From: Prochilodus magdalenae
Lineage: Eukaryota; Chordata; Actinopteri; Characiformes; Prochilodontidae
Direction: 5' to 3'
NCBI GenBank assembly: GCA_024036415.1
Contig: JAMWET010000178.1
Span: 769,501-833,500, forward strand
DNA length: 64,000 nucleotides
Made by a program: the position numbers and the translations under genes. This document shows positions 1-48,288 of the stretch, piece by piece. The notes under the pieces were generated by a model. The model searched no databases, had not been told where the DNA came from, and was given only the letters and a program-made list of their open reading frames with translations. Position 1 is the first letter of the stretch. Each line of letters begins with the position of its first letter.

Positions 1-1169
1 TATTACACTTTGTGACATAGTCCTATTTTAATTGCACCGTTTATGAACTTGCTGTAGAACACTTCGCTCTGTGCTCTCCTATTTTGCAAAATTAGCATAA
101 TTACAGATTATTCAAATTTCTACGCAAAAGGGACTTTTTGATTTTATTGGCTGATAGTCAACCTGCAGGTAAAAAGCTGATTTAACTCTAGGAACACTTA
201 CATAAAGACAAACTGCATTAAAAATTCTACTACATAACCAAAGCTATGCACCTTAAGTAAACATAGTCTGCCCAACAAAGGAATGCTTCAATGAGTGACT
301 CATAGAGCTTCTCTGCAGTTCTGAATCTCAAAAACTTGACCTGACCATCACTCAATCAAGCACAAAAGAAAAGAGTGAAGAGATGTTATCATTATGACCT
401 GCTTTCTTCTGAATGTCGACTGCAGCGCTGCTTATGTTATCTACTATGTGACGATGGTTTTTCCCCTCAGCATGAAGCCCTTATCTGTCTTGGCTGTGGC
501 ATTTATAGCAGAAACACACAAGGCCCTTACACAGGCCATTTAAACGCCCCACCTGTCAGGTTATTCTGACCCACAGCGCTACCACAGTGAAAAGAGTCTT
601 CAGTGAGATCTGACAAGCAGAGTTGCATAATGGCAACACTTTTCGTTCCCTGTTATTTTCATGCAGCTGTTAAGCCACAGAAACAGCTGAAAATAGCTCT
701 CCCACAAACACCAGTGGCTGACTTTTCCATCTTCAGCATGACAGGAATGATAAAGAGAGAATATAGCTGGCTTATATTCACATATAATCCTTAAACTGAT
801 AACATTTTCCCCCAGCTGACAAAAAAGGAGGCTGGGGAGCAGCACCTTGCATGCTGCCTGAACCACACATGGGCATGACTCTGCAGAGACAGCAGGCTGG
901 CCCGGAGATTCGGAGAGATAGATGAAGTCAGACAGCCAGGGAGAGAGACAGAGAGTGAGAGAGCTGAGGTGAGACCAACTCTGCTGCTGGCACGGTGGGC
1001 TGTTCAAACACACTCTCAAAAATACAACAGCTAGGAGGGGTTCTGTGGAGCGATCCTATAGGAGGAGCAGTTTCAGCGGAGTTATTTGAGTTGGGATTTT
1101 TAAGGAGCAGTCCGCCAAAAGGCTCTTAACATCTTAACCAGGAACTCTAATAATGTTTCAGCACAATTT

Positions 1170-1420
1170 AATCGATAAACTCATTCAGAGTGGTCCGACG
1201 TGAACCTATAGAGTCTGAAATGCTCACAGTGGTGGTGACAAGAACCAGACGCCTGAACTGTTTCATCCTCTACATCACAGAAAGTTATATTAAACGGTTA
1301 GAAATATGTAGCCTTTTTGTACTGTAGACATAACGGCCCGTTTCCCATCACCACCACTGTAAAGAAATCAATGTTTCTCCACAAAAAAAAGTTTTACATC
1401 AAACCACTCTGAACTACTAT
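1170..1420. repeat. dispersed repeat, copy 1 (CAGTGGTGGTGA...CACCACCACTGTAAAG)
   Basis: Contains cacagtggtggtgacaagaa followed by accagac, a TACTGTAGACA stretch and caccaccactgtaaag. Related pieces occur at about 40,640-40,800 and 41,270-41,400 and at 41,620-41,990. Probably a non-autonomous DNA element; termini not resolved. Confidence 0.5.
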
Positions 1421-1461
1421 GTTTAAATCTCAAATCAATAAATTTTGTAGAAATAAAAAAA

Positions 1462-1495
<34 letters not shown>

Positions 1496-3374
1496 AATAA
1501 CCATGTGGAATTCTTTTAAAGGTTTAAGAGGCTACTTTAAGCCCAAATGGGCATCCATTGTTAGATTTAAATCTGCAATTTTGATTGTAATTATCTGTTT
1601 ATTTCTCAGATATGCTGGTGGGAAATATAAAATGACTTTGCTACAAGCTTTTGTCCTCAAAACACGCAGGAAAAATCATTTCTTGGACGCACTCTTATTT
1701 TGAAAGATTCTGAATCGATGATTAAAAATGTCTTGACCATTATAGGCTCTATCAGTTTATACAGACTCTTCATTTACACTACTATATGATATTACTTAGG
1801 ACACTTGGTGGACGTGGAGGGTGAAAGAAATGCAGGGTATCACTAAAATACATTTCTGCGGTGACAAATTAGTCTGTGTTTTGAGTACATGAAATAACAG
1901 GCTACCCTTTAAAACACTACACGTTATGAAATAATGCAGAGATAAAAGAAAATCAAAGTAGGCAACAGAGCTAAATCATCCAAATGCACCTAACACCTTG
2001 GCCTTCCAAATGTGACTGAGCTATCACATCCACTAATACTTCAGCTAATAAATCTTAATACGGTCAAAAAGGATATCTGGCAGGACTGTCCTTGAGTGCG
2101 GTGAGGAAGCCTTTTTTATGGGACTCTGTGAAGACAAGACAAGGTTCAGGTTAAAGTCCATTCGTTAGACCTCACATTAAGCTCATTCAAAATAGTTTCT
2201 CCTTTTCATCTATGCCCACAATCTCCATCTACCATTCACAAGGGCCAAGTACTCTGGGACAGCGAGGGCAGCCCCGAGAGGGATCAGACCTATGCTAATA
2301 TGCAATGATTCAGATGTTAAAGTCAGGGCACAGGTGTTCTACAATGGCACAGTGCCAGTAAGCACAGTGCCGGAGATATACCACTGGGGCCTAATCACCT
2401 GATCTTCCATCAGCCCTCTGCCTCTCTGCCGTAATCGATCTCTTAAGAGCTAGTCGTAAAGCGTGCAGTGAGTGGGGAAGCTATAAAATCTTCCCAAAAG
2501 CAGCACCACCAGAGACGTCACTGCCATTTCAGCCAGAGGCGATGAGGTCCTAACAAAGATGAAGCAAATCTGACAAGCTTTATTTGGGCAGCAGCAGCTT
2601 GAGTGCAGTGTAGAGCGATGAAACAAACAAACGCCCAAATAAGCCTGGCTGGAGAGCAGTCTCTTTGTGTACCTATCAATGGTACTGGGAGTGCTTATTA
2701 TTGCCCTCCGTGAAGCGCTAATACAGCTGAATGCTGATGCCTGATGCAGTCCGCATCATATCATAATTGGTGGAAAGAGAAGACAATGGAAGCTAATGCA
2801 GAGAGGCTTGCTCTATTGGAGCATTCTGGCTTTATTGGTTTCCAGCGCTCATCTTTTATATACCACCCACATGCTTTCATTAACAAATTCAAAACTGACC
2901 TAGTGGGGTTTGGATGAGTTATCTTACCTGAGATTAACAGCAAGTAAACAGTAAACAGGGAGTGAAGCAAAACATTAGTGGAAAAGTAACTAGACAGAAG
3001 GAAAAGAAATCTGTTCACCTCGTTTACTGTTGTTAGAGAAAGGCCAGACTGCAGAATGATGAAATGGCATATCAAATATTGGTATCCCAAATGTCTTAGA
3101 GATAACTTACACTGTAGTCTCTGTCTAGAAGTACAGCATCGCCTACACCTATCACTAATCAGCTCCATTGGTTTATTACAGAGCTGCACTAGCTAGCTTG
3201 TGTTACTTTCTTTATTGTACTGTGGATGTAAAAAAATAATAACATGTAATAGAGGCATCTGTGGGCATTTTTTGGGTGTTTAGTTTTTACTCAATGGATT
3301 TCGCTGCACCCTACCACCTAAGCATGACCATGTTGTCTAAAAACAATATTTAACTGGGCCCTGTGATGCTACCT

Positions 3375-3655
3375 TATGTAGTAGTACTAATACTAGATAT
3401 AAGTAGCAGTAGTAGTAGGAGTAAGTATTAGTTGTAATACGAGCAGTAAGATGCTGTATAAATACTAGCAGAATGTAGTAGCAGTACGAGCAGCAGTCAT
3501 ACTAGCAGCAGTTAACAGTAATAGTGCTATCAGTAGGAGCAGCAGTATTAGCAGTGAGTAGTAGTAATACTAATTCTATCACCAAGTAGTCAAAGTTGTA
3601 GGTGCAGTAGTGGCACTAGCCGTAGGACCAGAGGTGGTACTTGCAGCATAAAGAA
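3375..3655. repeat. degenerate TAG/GCA trinucleotide tract
   Basis: Dense runs of agtagtagtagg, agcagtagt and related triplets interrupted by point changes; a decayed simple repeat. Confidence 0.7.
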
Positions 3656-3980
3656 ATAAATTCCTCCTGATAAAATCCTATCACAGTCTGTTCAGCCAGT
3701 TATATGAGCTTTGAAAAACCAACCACTTAGAATTATGAGAAAACCGCATAGCAGAACTGAAGTAATACACAAGGTCTAACGGAAATGGAAAAAATAAAAA
3801 AAAATCATCCTTCCCCTTTTCCAAAAACCAGAACAGACCATCCCTGGCAGTTCACACAGAGAGATGGACTCTGGCCAGGCCAAACTCATTACGCCCACAT
3901 CACAGTTTGCCAGCTGAGGGGACAGACACAACGGGAGGAAGGAGCACCTCTCTGGGCTGGAGATAGTCCAGTCTACTTAC

Positions 3981-39630
<35,650 letters not shown>

Positions 39631-40639
39631 CCGTTGAGAGAAATCCCAGACAGCAATCCTGGGGATACACAGATGAAGTGGTTAAAGACCGACAATATCC
39701 TGCAGTCCACCAGCTATGATAAGGAATGAAACGGTTCTCAGGTGTAACACACTGAGGGATTTATTTGCCCAACAGTTACCTAAAAACTATCTACGTTAAC
39801 ACAGACGTTAAGTTACACATCACACTGCTAAGCAGTTCTGCTTCCACCACAAACTGTAAGCTAGTCTCAGGCAGTGAAAAAAACAACGTAGCAGATGCTC
39901 AAATACCTATGGACCTGTCAGACAAGGGGAAGAACCAGCTGTGGTTGGAGATGTGGGCAGATAATTAGCGAATGACTGATAATGTTGCCATGCTGCAGAA
40001 AAACTGTGATATTCAATGTGAGTTGGTTGCTGATGAGCTCTGACATTTATCACGCGTCTCTACACAGATTTTCTAAAGCATAAAAAGCTCAAATGTCTGC
40101 AAAGTTTCTGCAGTACACCTGCTTGGTTCCCTAGATTACAGATGACTGACGCAAACTCCAGGAACTTTATATAGTCCTGAGATAGCTGGCTAGATAAGAA
40201 GATAGTTAGCTGAACTACCATCTCACAGAAATCACCAGCAATTTAGCATGGCTAGTGGAGTGGTGCATTGTGCTAGACAGAGCCATCTTTAATTTTAGTG
40301 GGACATTCATTTTTATTCTATCCAGATACGGTTCTTTAAATGTCATGTTATATTAGGAAGCAATCAGATGTTCATTTTTGTCGCTACTCTGGTCACTATG
40401 GTCAATAATTAAAAGAGAGCTGGCAATTTGCACGCAGTTTACAACTGAAAAGAATGTTCTGGTATTCAGGCTTGATGTCATCTGCACTATGAACAGACTT
40501 AATGTGGAATTAAAACTGCTTTTAGTTTGCCTTTTTTGTATTATTGTAAAGTAACTTTAAAAGGGGATTTTATGAGTTTTCCGTTCTGCATAATTCAATT
40601 GTTAAAAGGGCAAAACTGTATAATCATGTGGTTAAGACG

Positions 40640-41990
40640 CAAACAAAGTCATTCAGAGAGGTTTGACATGAAATGCTCTCTTCTAGTGAAACTTGATGAG
40701 TCAACATTGTTCACAGTGGTGGTGATTAGAACCAGACATCTGAAGAGTTTATCTTCCCACCCCAAAAGCTCCTACACAAAACATTACTACATGAAGTGGA
40801 TATAAATGGAATGTACAGAAACGCTACTGAGCATCAGCACCAATCCAATACTGACTAAAGTCACTGGATCAGTTGAAATATACATAGCCTATACAAATTT
40901 TAGGGGGTAACAAGATGGTGGATGATGGATACCCTGTATATATCATGAATAAAGTCAAAACAAAAACATCAGCCAATTTAAAGCGCTACTTTATGCTGCC
41001 TTTGTTACAACGTCTGTCGATCAATGGTACCAACCCCTTAAAACTGCTCCACTGGATCCTCCTGATGGTGTTTTGAAGGGTTCGGTAACATAAGTCTATT
41101 AGCAAAATGACAGGACATCTGACCAGACCGATTTAGCTCAGAAAGGAAACCCACCGTAGACACTGAAAGCCACTAACACATACCTACATATAAGACTGGA
41201 ACCAACTTCTCAGTGTGCGTCAATAAACTTGGCCAATAAATCCTGATTCTGACACCTACAATAATCCACTGCACGTCAAACCACTCTGAATCACTGTTCA
41301 CATATCAACCACTGAACTGGTCAGGAATTTTGCAAGATCCGTGGAATTTCCCTTTAAGATGTCATTTAGACCAGACTGATGAAAGAGAAGCAGCCACAGT
41401 ACCGAAACTTAACAACTCAACGTAAACATTTCTTCACAACAGTGGTGCAGGGAACCACAGGTCTCAATATCTAACTGTTACAATACAAATATAATCATGT
41501 GTTTACAAGAACCTAAAATAACCTAGAACTTAAAAGAGTTTTTATAAGTTATTCATAAACATTAAAGATTAACTTTAGGTTTCGACATTTGCTAGCCAAA
41601 TTTACCACACCTTAAAGGGGAACTCCACTCACATGTCAAGACATTCAGGATCATTAAATGGTGGAGATGTAAACAAGGTCATTGAGACTGGTTTGATCTG
41701 AATAGGTATGTTGTAGAGAGCAACTCCACGCCTGGGAGAGCCTTCATGAAATGGTTAGACATACACTGTCTAATGTCCGACATACTGATTTATGACGGCA
41801 TTGGGATCAAGTTTAAGTGCAGTGTGTCGCAATGCAAATTTTTCATTCATATTATTTTTATATTACTATCATACAATTACATATGCAATACAAATAACTG
41901 TACTGTAGACACAGCAGCCCTGCTTCACCACCACTGTAAAGGAATGCATGTCTTTTAATAAATAAGTATCTCTACAATTTACCATTTCCC
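40640..41990. repeat. cluster of dispersed-repeat segments related to 1,170-1,420
   Basis: Segments at 40,640-40,800 (CACAGTGGTGGTGATTAGAA CCAGACATCTGAA), 41,270-41,400 (TCAAACCACTCTGAATCACT) and 41,620-41,990 (AAAGGGGAACTCCACTCACA, TACTGTAGACACAGCAGCCC, CACCACCACTGTAAAG). They seem to be parts of one non-autonomous element family. Confidence 0.45.
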
Positions 41991-42789
41991 ATCATATCAC
42001 TCTCAATGATCTACCTACATCCCAGGGACTAAATAATCCAGGAAAGCTTGGAAAAGCTGTTATTCCCCCTTAATAATTCCGACTCAATGCCAGACAAACG
42101 CCTACCTACCAGGTTTCTCTTTTAGGAGCCTGCTTGTGTAAACTAGTGAAATGTAACCGGCTTTTTGTTGTTACATTTTAAGGCGCAATAAAAAGTAGCT
42201 ATCTTAAATTAGCTAGCTAGCTAATTAATATACATGTTAGCCAAGAAGGCTAGCTTCGAAAACAAAGTACATGAATAGTCATAAACTAGACTAAACAACT
42301 TAAAATACGTATGTTGAACTAAAATTTAGGGGATTTAAAATTGATAAAAACCACAAAACAATGACTAATACATTCCTGTCAGACTTTCCTCAATGAGCTA
42401 GCTAGGTTAGCTAAAGATGGATGTTTTTAATCAGCTCCTTAAAAACCGTTTCTAACGTCTTTAGTCTGTATTTGTGTGGAATAAGGGTGGGTGAGCATCA
42501 GTTTGTCTGTAACTTTCTTGGATAAGCTGGTTTAAGGACGAAGCTATGCACTGTAAGGGTGGGACGTTAGCAGCAGCATCGAGCTGACAGGATTACAGCA
42601 GCGACTCTGAATTCCGTCAAGTTGCTGATTGAGTAACGTTAGTTTGTTGTGAAGATGCTGAGGTTAGCTAGCTGGCTAGCTAAGTGGTCCGTAACTGTTA
42701 ACTAAGCCGCAATAAACAACAACATACACAGTCGTTCTTTACTAAAATGTTAATTTTATAAGTTGGCTTCCTTTATGTCAGCTTGACCA

Positions 42790-42889
42790 TTCTTGATCGA
42801 AATTTCCCGTTCCACCTTAAATGGCACCTCAGTCGGCAGTATGTCACCGCTGCACCATTTAAGGTGGAACGGGGAAATTCGAACAAGAA
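42790..42889. mobile_element. 100-bp hairpin miniature element near zdhhc14 first exon
   Basis: Left arm 42790-42824 and right arm 42855-42889 are near-perfect reverse complements (core CCGTTCCACCTTAAATGG), with a 30-base loop. The sequence type (TTCCACCTTAAATGG / CCATTTAAGGTGGAA) is one I associate with fish miniature elements. It lies about 110 bases downstream of the first splice donor. Confidence 0.8.
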
Positions 42890-43001
42890 GCCGGAAAAAA
42901 GATGCCAACTTAAGTAATGTTAGTTAGCTAACATACTCTGCTCGCAACCAAACCACATTTCTTATCATAAACTCCTTCATCTGATCTTAATGTGAACTTA
43001 C

Positions 43002-43330
43002 CCCCCAAAAACAACAACAGAACAGTAGCCTCCTCCGTCTCTTCAGTTCGGAGACGCAGCCGCTGGTTGCTCGTTATCCCGGTTTGTTGCGAACTGCTGG
43101 TAAAACTAAACGAAACATGTTTTCTTTCCTGCTTCTGTTTCTTCTTTTAAACGCTTCTGTGAAAGTTCTCCCCTGAGAGAGCCTCGGGTTCGGGTTGTAG
43201 GAGCTGTTGCGTTTGTAAAACGCAGCGTGATTTCAGGTTTCAGTGCCCGTCCTGCTTCTCCAGAGCGCGCGGGCTGAAGTGTGCAGAGAAGCCGCTTGGG
43301 GCTCGTGCTGATGGAAGGGAGAGAGAAAGG
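43002..43330 (-). promoter_or_regulatory. zdhhc14: zdhhc14 non-coding first exon and GC-rich promoter region (upper limit approximate)
   Basis: The start-codon exon has a good acceptor 28 bases upstream of its ATG, so an upstream 5' UTR exon is required. On the minus strand a near-perfect donor (G|GTAAGTTCAC) ends at 43002, and it sits beside the only GC- and CpG-rich stretch of the region (about 43,030-43,360), which is typical of a TATA-less housekeeping promoter. The donor is seen directly; the transcription start and upper boundary are guesses. The first intron would be 3.3 kb. Confidence 0.6.
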
Positions 43331-43822
43331 TCCGGTCCAGGTCGGGTCTCGGTTGATTACAGTCTGGTTTTACTCCTCTGGTGGCTTGTTGGTGTTTGGG
43401 TGAGTGTGTGTGTCCCTCCCTGCCCCTTCACACCAACTAACACACACACAAGCTGAAGCGAGAGTCTGGGGTTCCGGGAGTGAGTATATTACCCTACGTG
43501 CTTTGCGCGAAGAGGATTCTGGGAAATGTAGGCAAAGCGAGCACACGACAGTATGACATGTCTAGGTAGAACTGTTTATAGTGGTCATAACATCAAATGG
43601 TTTTAAATTGGCTACTTTCTGTCTGACACGCTGACGTATGATAGTGTTGTGATCAGGTTTGGCCTTAAAATGGATTTTTGAATTTATGTGTTTTTAATCC
43701 GTTCATGGTGGCGGGATACGTGCAGGGCATTGCAAGGCAAGTAGTCCTCAAATACTTCTTCTTTTTTTAGATTTACTCCCTTTTCACCATCATCAACATT
43801 CTTTATAAACAGCTTAAAGAGC

Positions 43823-44010
43823 TGTGGTTGGTGTAGCTCAGTGGAAAACACCACGTGTGGGGGAGACTGGGATTTGATTCCTGGTGTGGGTGACTACGCT
43901 GTGCTACAGCAATAAGAGTCCTTGGGCAAGACTCCTAACACTACACTGGCCAACCTGTAATATGATTAGCCGTGTAAGTTGCTCTGGACAAGACTGTCAG
44001 CCAGATGCAG
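43823..44010 (+). mobile_element. tRNA-derived SINE, plus strand
   Basis: Head GTGGTTGGTGTAGCTCAGTG with A box TAGCTCAGTGG (43834-43844), a diverged B-box region (GGGATTTGATTCCTGG), body GAGTCCTTGGGCAAGACTCC and tail GTAAGTTGCTCTGGACAAGA. No clear target-site duplication. Confidence 0.8.
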
Positions 44011-44224
44011 GTTTGTTGGGGTAATAAATGAAATAGCTATACTTGCAATCAAGACCATTGAAAAACCATGGTTCCTGCAAAGAAATCTAAAGCCATAAGT
44101 CTCAAATACAGCAAAGCATCTGTCATAAAAACTCCCTAAATTATGTTAGTTACATGTTAATTGTTTGATTATTTAGATATTTTGGAAAATCAGGGAAATT
44201 CCTCTTTTAAAAGTGTTCAGGGGG

Positions 44225-44840
44225 TGTAAAAATGTTAAAGGGGACTTATTATACTTTTCTGATTTTTTGTTTTTTTTTCTTTACTGCGTTATGTGGTTTT
44301 TGTGCATGTAAACAGCCAAAGCATATGGCAGAGTAAGAAACTCTCCCTTCCAGAAACCACTTTTCTCTGTTGCCTGAAAGCCTGGTTGGAATTCCAGTCC
44401 TTTTCTCTGTTACAAGGTGATGTCATTGTGTAACACAATTCTTACTGCCTGCCAACTGGCTAACTTGGCATTTCCTCACCAAACACCCTAAACCAGTAAA
44501 AATTACCACTCTCCTGCTCCAGTCTAGCTGGCGAAGGTGGTTCAACCAACCTGTTCCACTGGGCTTTCAGGATCAACTTAAACTGATATGGCAGAACCTG
44601 AGACCATTGTAGGAATAGGCCTGGGAGAATCTTGTAGGACCACTCTGGCAAATGACTAATCAGAAAAGTGTGGGTGAGCTGACCAATTAGAGCACACCAG
44701 GCTCAAAGGGAGGAGGATCTTATAGATGTGAAGCTCTAATGGAGTGGTGTAGACAGAGGGTGAATAAAGATGTAGAGTATGAGATGAATACTGTGTTTTG
44801 GAAAAATTGAAGCATGTAAATCTATTTTAGTAACCCCCCA
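44225..44840 (-). mobile_element. miniature DNA element, copy 2 (inverted relative to 26,195-26,780)
   Basis: Begins AAAGGGGACTTATTATACTT; contains TCTGTTACAAGGTGATGTCA and GCTGACCAATTAGAGCACAC, reverse complements of strings in the 26 kb copy. No coding capacity. Confidence 0.6.
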
Positions 44841-45648
44841 AAAATATTTATATCATTAGCTAATATTTAAGTTGGCTTTAAGAATGTAAACGTTAAGAAA
44901 ATCTGTGGAATTTAATACATTAAAGAGTTCGAATGAGCCACCCTCATTGTTTTCTATTGTTACTCTCTATTGCTATCTATCCACTATCATTCCTATTTCC
45001 GCTGATCTCCAGACACAGTTTTATTGTATGACTACAATGACAAAGTATTAATCTAATCTAATCTAATGTAACATTTGTCCCAGTGTTACAATATAGTACA
45101 TAGCTAGATGTTACAAGGTTCAATTTATTATCAATAAACTATCCACATTCCTGAGAATATAAAATCTAGAGTGTGAAACGGGAGAACAGGTATTGAGTGA
45201 GTGAGTTATTTCCAGCCATGATTTTGATGAGATTGTAATAGCTTCCTGGGTCACTGACTCGGTCACCTCCTTACCAATTTCAGCTCATTCCTACCCTCTA
45301 TTTCCCCTACACCATTCAGCTTCCCACCAGCACACTCTCATGCCCCCCACCTCGTCTGAATGAGCTCGCTCTGATTGCTCAGTTTGGCAGGAGCATGAGT
45401 CACTTGTTCCTGTGCCTCTGCACTAGACACAAATTCACACTTTGTAGTGTTCACCAGCTCTAACCTGAGAGGACGAGAACAGAGGGAAGACTGTTTCATG
45501 CATGATAACACTTCAAGCTTAACTGACTTAATCCTTTACAAAATACCTGTGCAGCTTGCAACAGCTGTATGAAAGGTCAAGAGGTCAAAGCCCAATTACT
45601 GGCTTGCATAACTGGGCAGAGGAGCGCAGGGGGTTACATGGCTTAGAA

Positions 45649-45886
45649 CAGGGGTTCTCGACCTTTCCGTCCCAAGGCCCACCTGATAATAACTACAGAG
45701 CATAACGGCCCCCCACAAAAAAATCAGTGGCTAGCCAGCAGCGACGTTGTCTCAAACTGAAGCTGGCTACAGCGACATTTAATTTGTACTTGTGAAAATT
45801 ATTATTATATTATATTATATTATATACTTGTGATTTATATTATATATATATTATATTATATACTTGTGAACACTAATATTTACATG

Positions 45887-45917
<31 letters not shown>

Positions 45918-45935
45918 GTAAATATTAATGTTCAC

Positions 45936-45993
<58 letters not shown>

Positions 45994-46432
45994 ATATTTA
46001 TATACATTTATACATATTTCTGTATGACCAAAATGAGCTTTTCTAGTTTGATTCTCTACACTACTGGACACATGTCTCCTAAATTCCAGATCAGATATTG
46101 TATTAGATCTGTTTATTTAGAAAATCACTAATGACCTCCAGAAGCCTGTTTTTAGAACCATGCTCGCTGTGCGTTTCGCTGGCGCTCATCACGGTCAGTA
46201 GAGAGTGGGTTTGGCCCTCTGCCAGTCTGTAGCTGTGTTGTCCTGTGTGTTTGCTGCTTGACCTTGTTCTTACGAACCAGACACTCACTGTATCTGCCAG
46301 TAAAGCTAGAACCCAACCTTCTATAAGAACCTGTTGTACATGAGGATATACTGATTAAGAAGAAACTGGAGTGCTCTCTTATTTAATTTCAGAGCTTTAT
46401 GAAGTTTTTGGCCCAGAGGTTGAGAAACCCTG
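45649..46432. mobile_element. hAT-type miniature element with 8-bp target-site duplication
   Basis: Left end CAGGGGTTCTCGACCTTTCC; right end, as reverse complement, CAGGGTTTCTCAACCTCTGG. The 8 bases GCTTAGAA flank it exactly on both sides (45641-45648 and 46433-46440). It is 784 bp with no transposase frame and has gained internal TA microsatellites (about 45,800-45,985). Ends and 8-bp duplication fit the hAT superfamily. Confidence 0.9.
45800..45985. repeat. TA-rich microsatellite inside the hAT element
   Basis: TATTATATTATATTATATTA runs followed by long TA runs, with two near-copies of TACTTGTGA...TATATTATAT and an inverted ACATGTATATATATATACAT pair. Confidence 0.9.
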
Positions 46433-47139
46433 GCTTAGAACATGTAGTCCCCTGAGGTAACCCTGCAGGATAAAAGGAGCATTTTAGATTATGGTAAGGA
46501 GCCCCTTCAGATAAGCTTAAGGCATAGAAGCTTAGGGATGGAGAGCAACATTAGGGGGGGATCCAGGGTCCTGCATGCATCACCCAACAGATCTTAGCAT
46601 TGTTCTGTAGTGTGATTTATCATTAAACATCATCAGTTGCAGTTAAATTTGCTTTACAGCCAGTATAATTCTGCCTATAGATTGGATATTAAACTGTGAA
46701 TGCGTTTATATAGATGAATCCAAACCTTTTTCTGCACCCAGAGTAAAATGAAAACAGTCCAGATCTCCCAGATGATCAGGATGATGTGAATAGTGGACTG
46801 GACTTTCTGTGACACATGAATGAATGTAACGTGGTGTGGGGAAGGATTACTAAACTAGCTGAACAGCTAAAACTAATACACAATACTACTGTGGTCCAAT
46901 CTATATTCTTCTACTTCTTCATCTTCTTATTTTGCAGTTCAGTCTGATGGGAATGGTGGGCTTGCATACAGTTGTTTTATCAGAGGTACGTTTTCAATAC
47001 TATGAACGTTAAATGAGGCTTTTCCCAATAGAAAGAATGGGATGCATAGATTTCCACACCCACCTTATATTACCATGATTGAAATTCATTAGAAGAATAT
47101 TATTTACCAAGTAGGACATCACATCAACTTATCCATAGC

Positions 47140-47835
47140 ACCGACATCCATCTAGCAACCACCTGGAAAAGCAAACCAATTGCATAACATCACCCTAGCA
47201 ATCACCAAGGAACAACGGTAACCACAGCAGCCAATACACAACCCCAGAGCAACAACATCGGACACCTTGGCAACCACCCAGCAACCTCATAGGAGTCTAT
47301 GGTAACCTGAGACACCAACCATTTAGCATTAACCATACAAATACCATAGTAATCGCAACCCGCACCCTTGCAACCACCTGGGATACCACAGCAGCCACCA
47401 CGCAACCACCATGGATACCAAATCAGTTGCTCAACAACACACTATCACCCATTAGGAATACATTTGCAAACACCCAGCAGTACCCTGACAACCTCTTGGG
47501 ATGCCACATCAGCCAGCATAACAACAATGCATAGCTTAGCAATTGCCTAGTAGCACAGTAGCAAACACCTGGGAAACCAAAGCAACAGTTTAGCAACACC
47601 CTAGCAAGCACCTATAAAACCACAGCAACAGCCCAGAAATTCACATATAAAATACTATAGTAACCATCTGTCAACACCCTAGCAACCACCTGGGAAATCA
47701 CAGCAACCACCCAGCAATTCCCATACAAAATACCATAGTAACCATCTAGTAACACCCTGGCAATCACTTGGGATACCATATCAGCCAACACTATAACAAC
47801 CACATGTAACACCAGAGCAACCACCCAGCATGTCC
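47140..47835 (+). repeat. 78-bp minisatellite built from CAACCACC / CAGCAACC submotifs
   Basis: The anchor ACACCCT-GCAA recurs at 47596, 47674 and 47752, a regular 78-base step, and the diverged units to the left use the same submotifs (agcaaccacctgg, accatagtaacc). About nine units, decreasing in similarity leftward. Confidence 0.85.
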
Positions 47836-48288
47836 CATACAGAGTAAGTTCTTTTCTACCTGGTTTTCATCCAGGTGCTTTACTGGCAGCCAGAAGCCAA
47901 TACATTTACATATATCAATACCAGATCCCAACAACATAGAACAAGCTCAGCTGTGATTTCACATTCACTTTAAAGGACCATCTATTCAAACATCCCTGTT
48001 CTCTAGGAAACTCTAGGCTCTCCTATGGCATACCAAAGAACCATTGTTTCTGCCAACAGAGAGGCGTAATAAACGTCCTCTAACGTTCTTCAGCTTCACA
48101 ACCCTGCAGTGAATTTAAAGCCTCTGATTGGATATCTCTGAGATAAGGGAGAGCGGCCTGCCTACACAATCTCACTTCATTAGTGTGAAAACACACGCAT
48201 GGGCCGTGTGTCTGAAGTAGATCAGCTGTTCACAGACAGAGTGGCCGTATGGAATACTGCATTTACTGAGCGGCTTTGCTCAACATCA

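Larger units (their letters stand above)
1..3980 (-). other. zdhhc14 intron (left part): no gene seen
   Basis: Unique-looking AT-rich intron with a TAA microsatellite (about 1,469-1,495), a copy of a dispersed repeat (1,170-1,420) and a degenerate TAG/GCA-rich tract (about 3,375-3,655). The open frames here lack family signatures and splice context. No exon 6 of zdhhc14 was found. Confidence 0.6.
39659..43001 (-). other. zdhhc14 intron 1 (5' UTR intron)
   Basis: Intron of 3.34 kb with three segments of a dispersed repeat (40,640-40,800; 41,270-41,400; 41,620-41,990), short TAGC-rich stretches near 42,210 and a hairpin miniature element at 42,790-42,889. No coding exon seen. Confidence 0.55.
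43400..48288. other. intergenic region between zdhhc14 promoter and arid1b 3' end
   Basis: About 5 kb. It holds a SINE (43,823-44,010), two miniature elements (44,225-44,840; 45,649-46,432) and a 78-bp minisatellite (47,140-47,835). I looked for tmem242, which lies here in human, and saw no matching exon on either strand. About 46,440-47,130 shows nothing recognisable. Confidence 0.6.
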
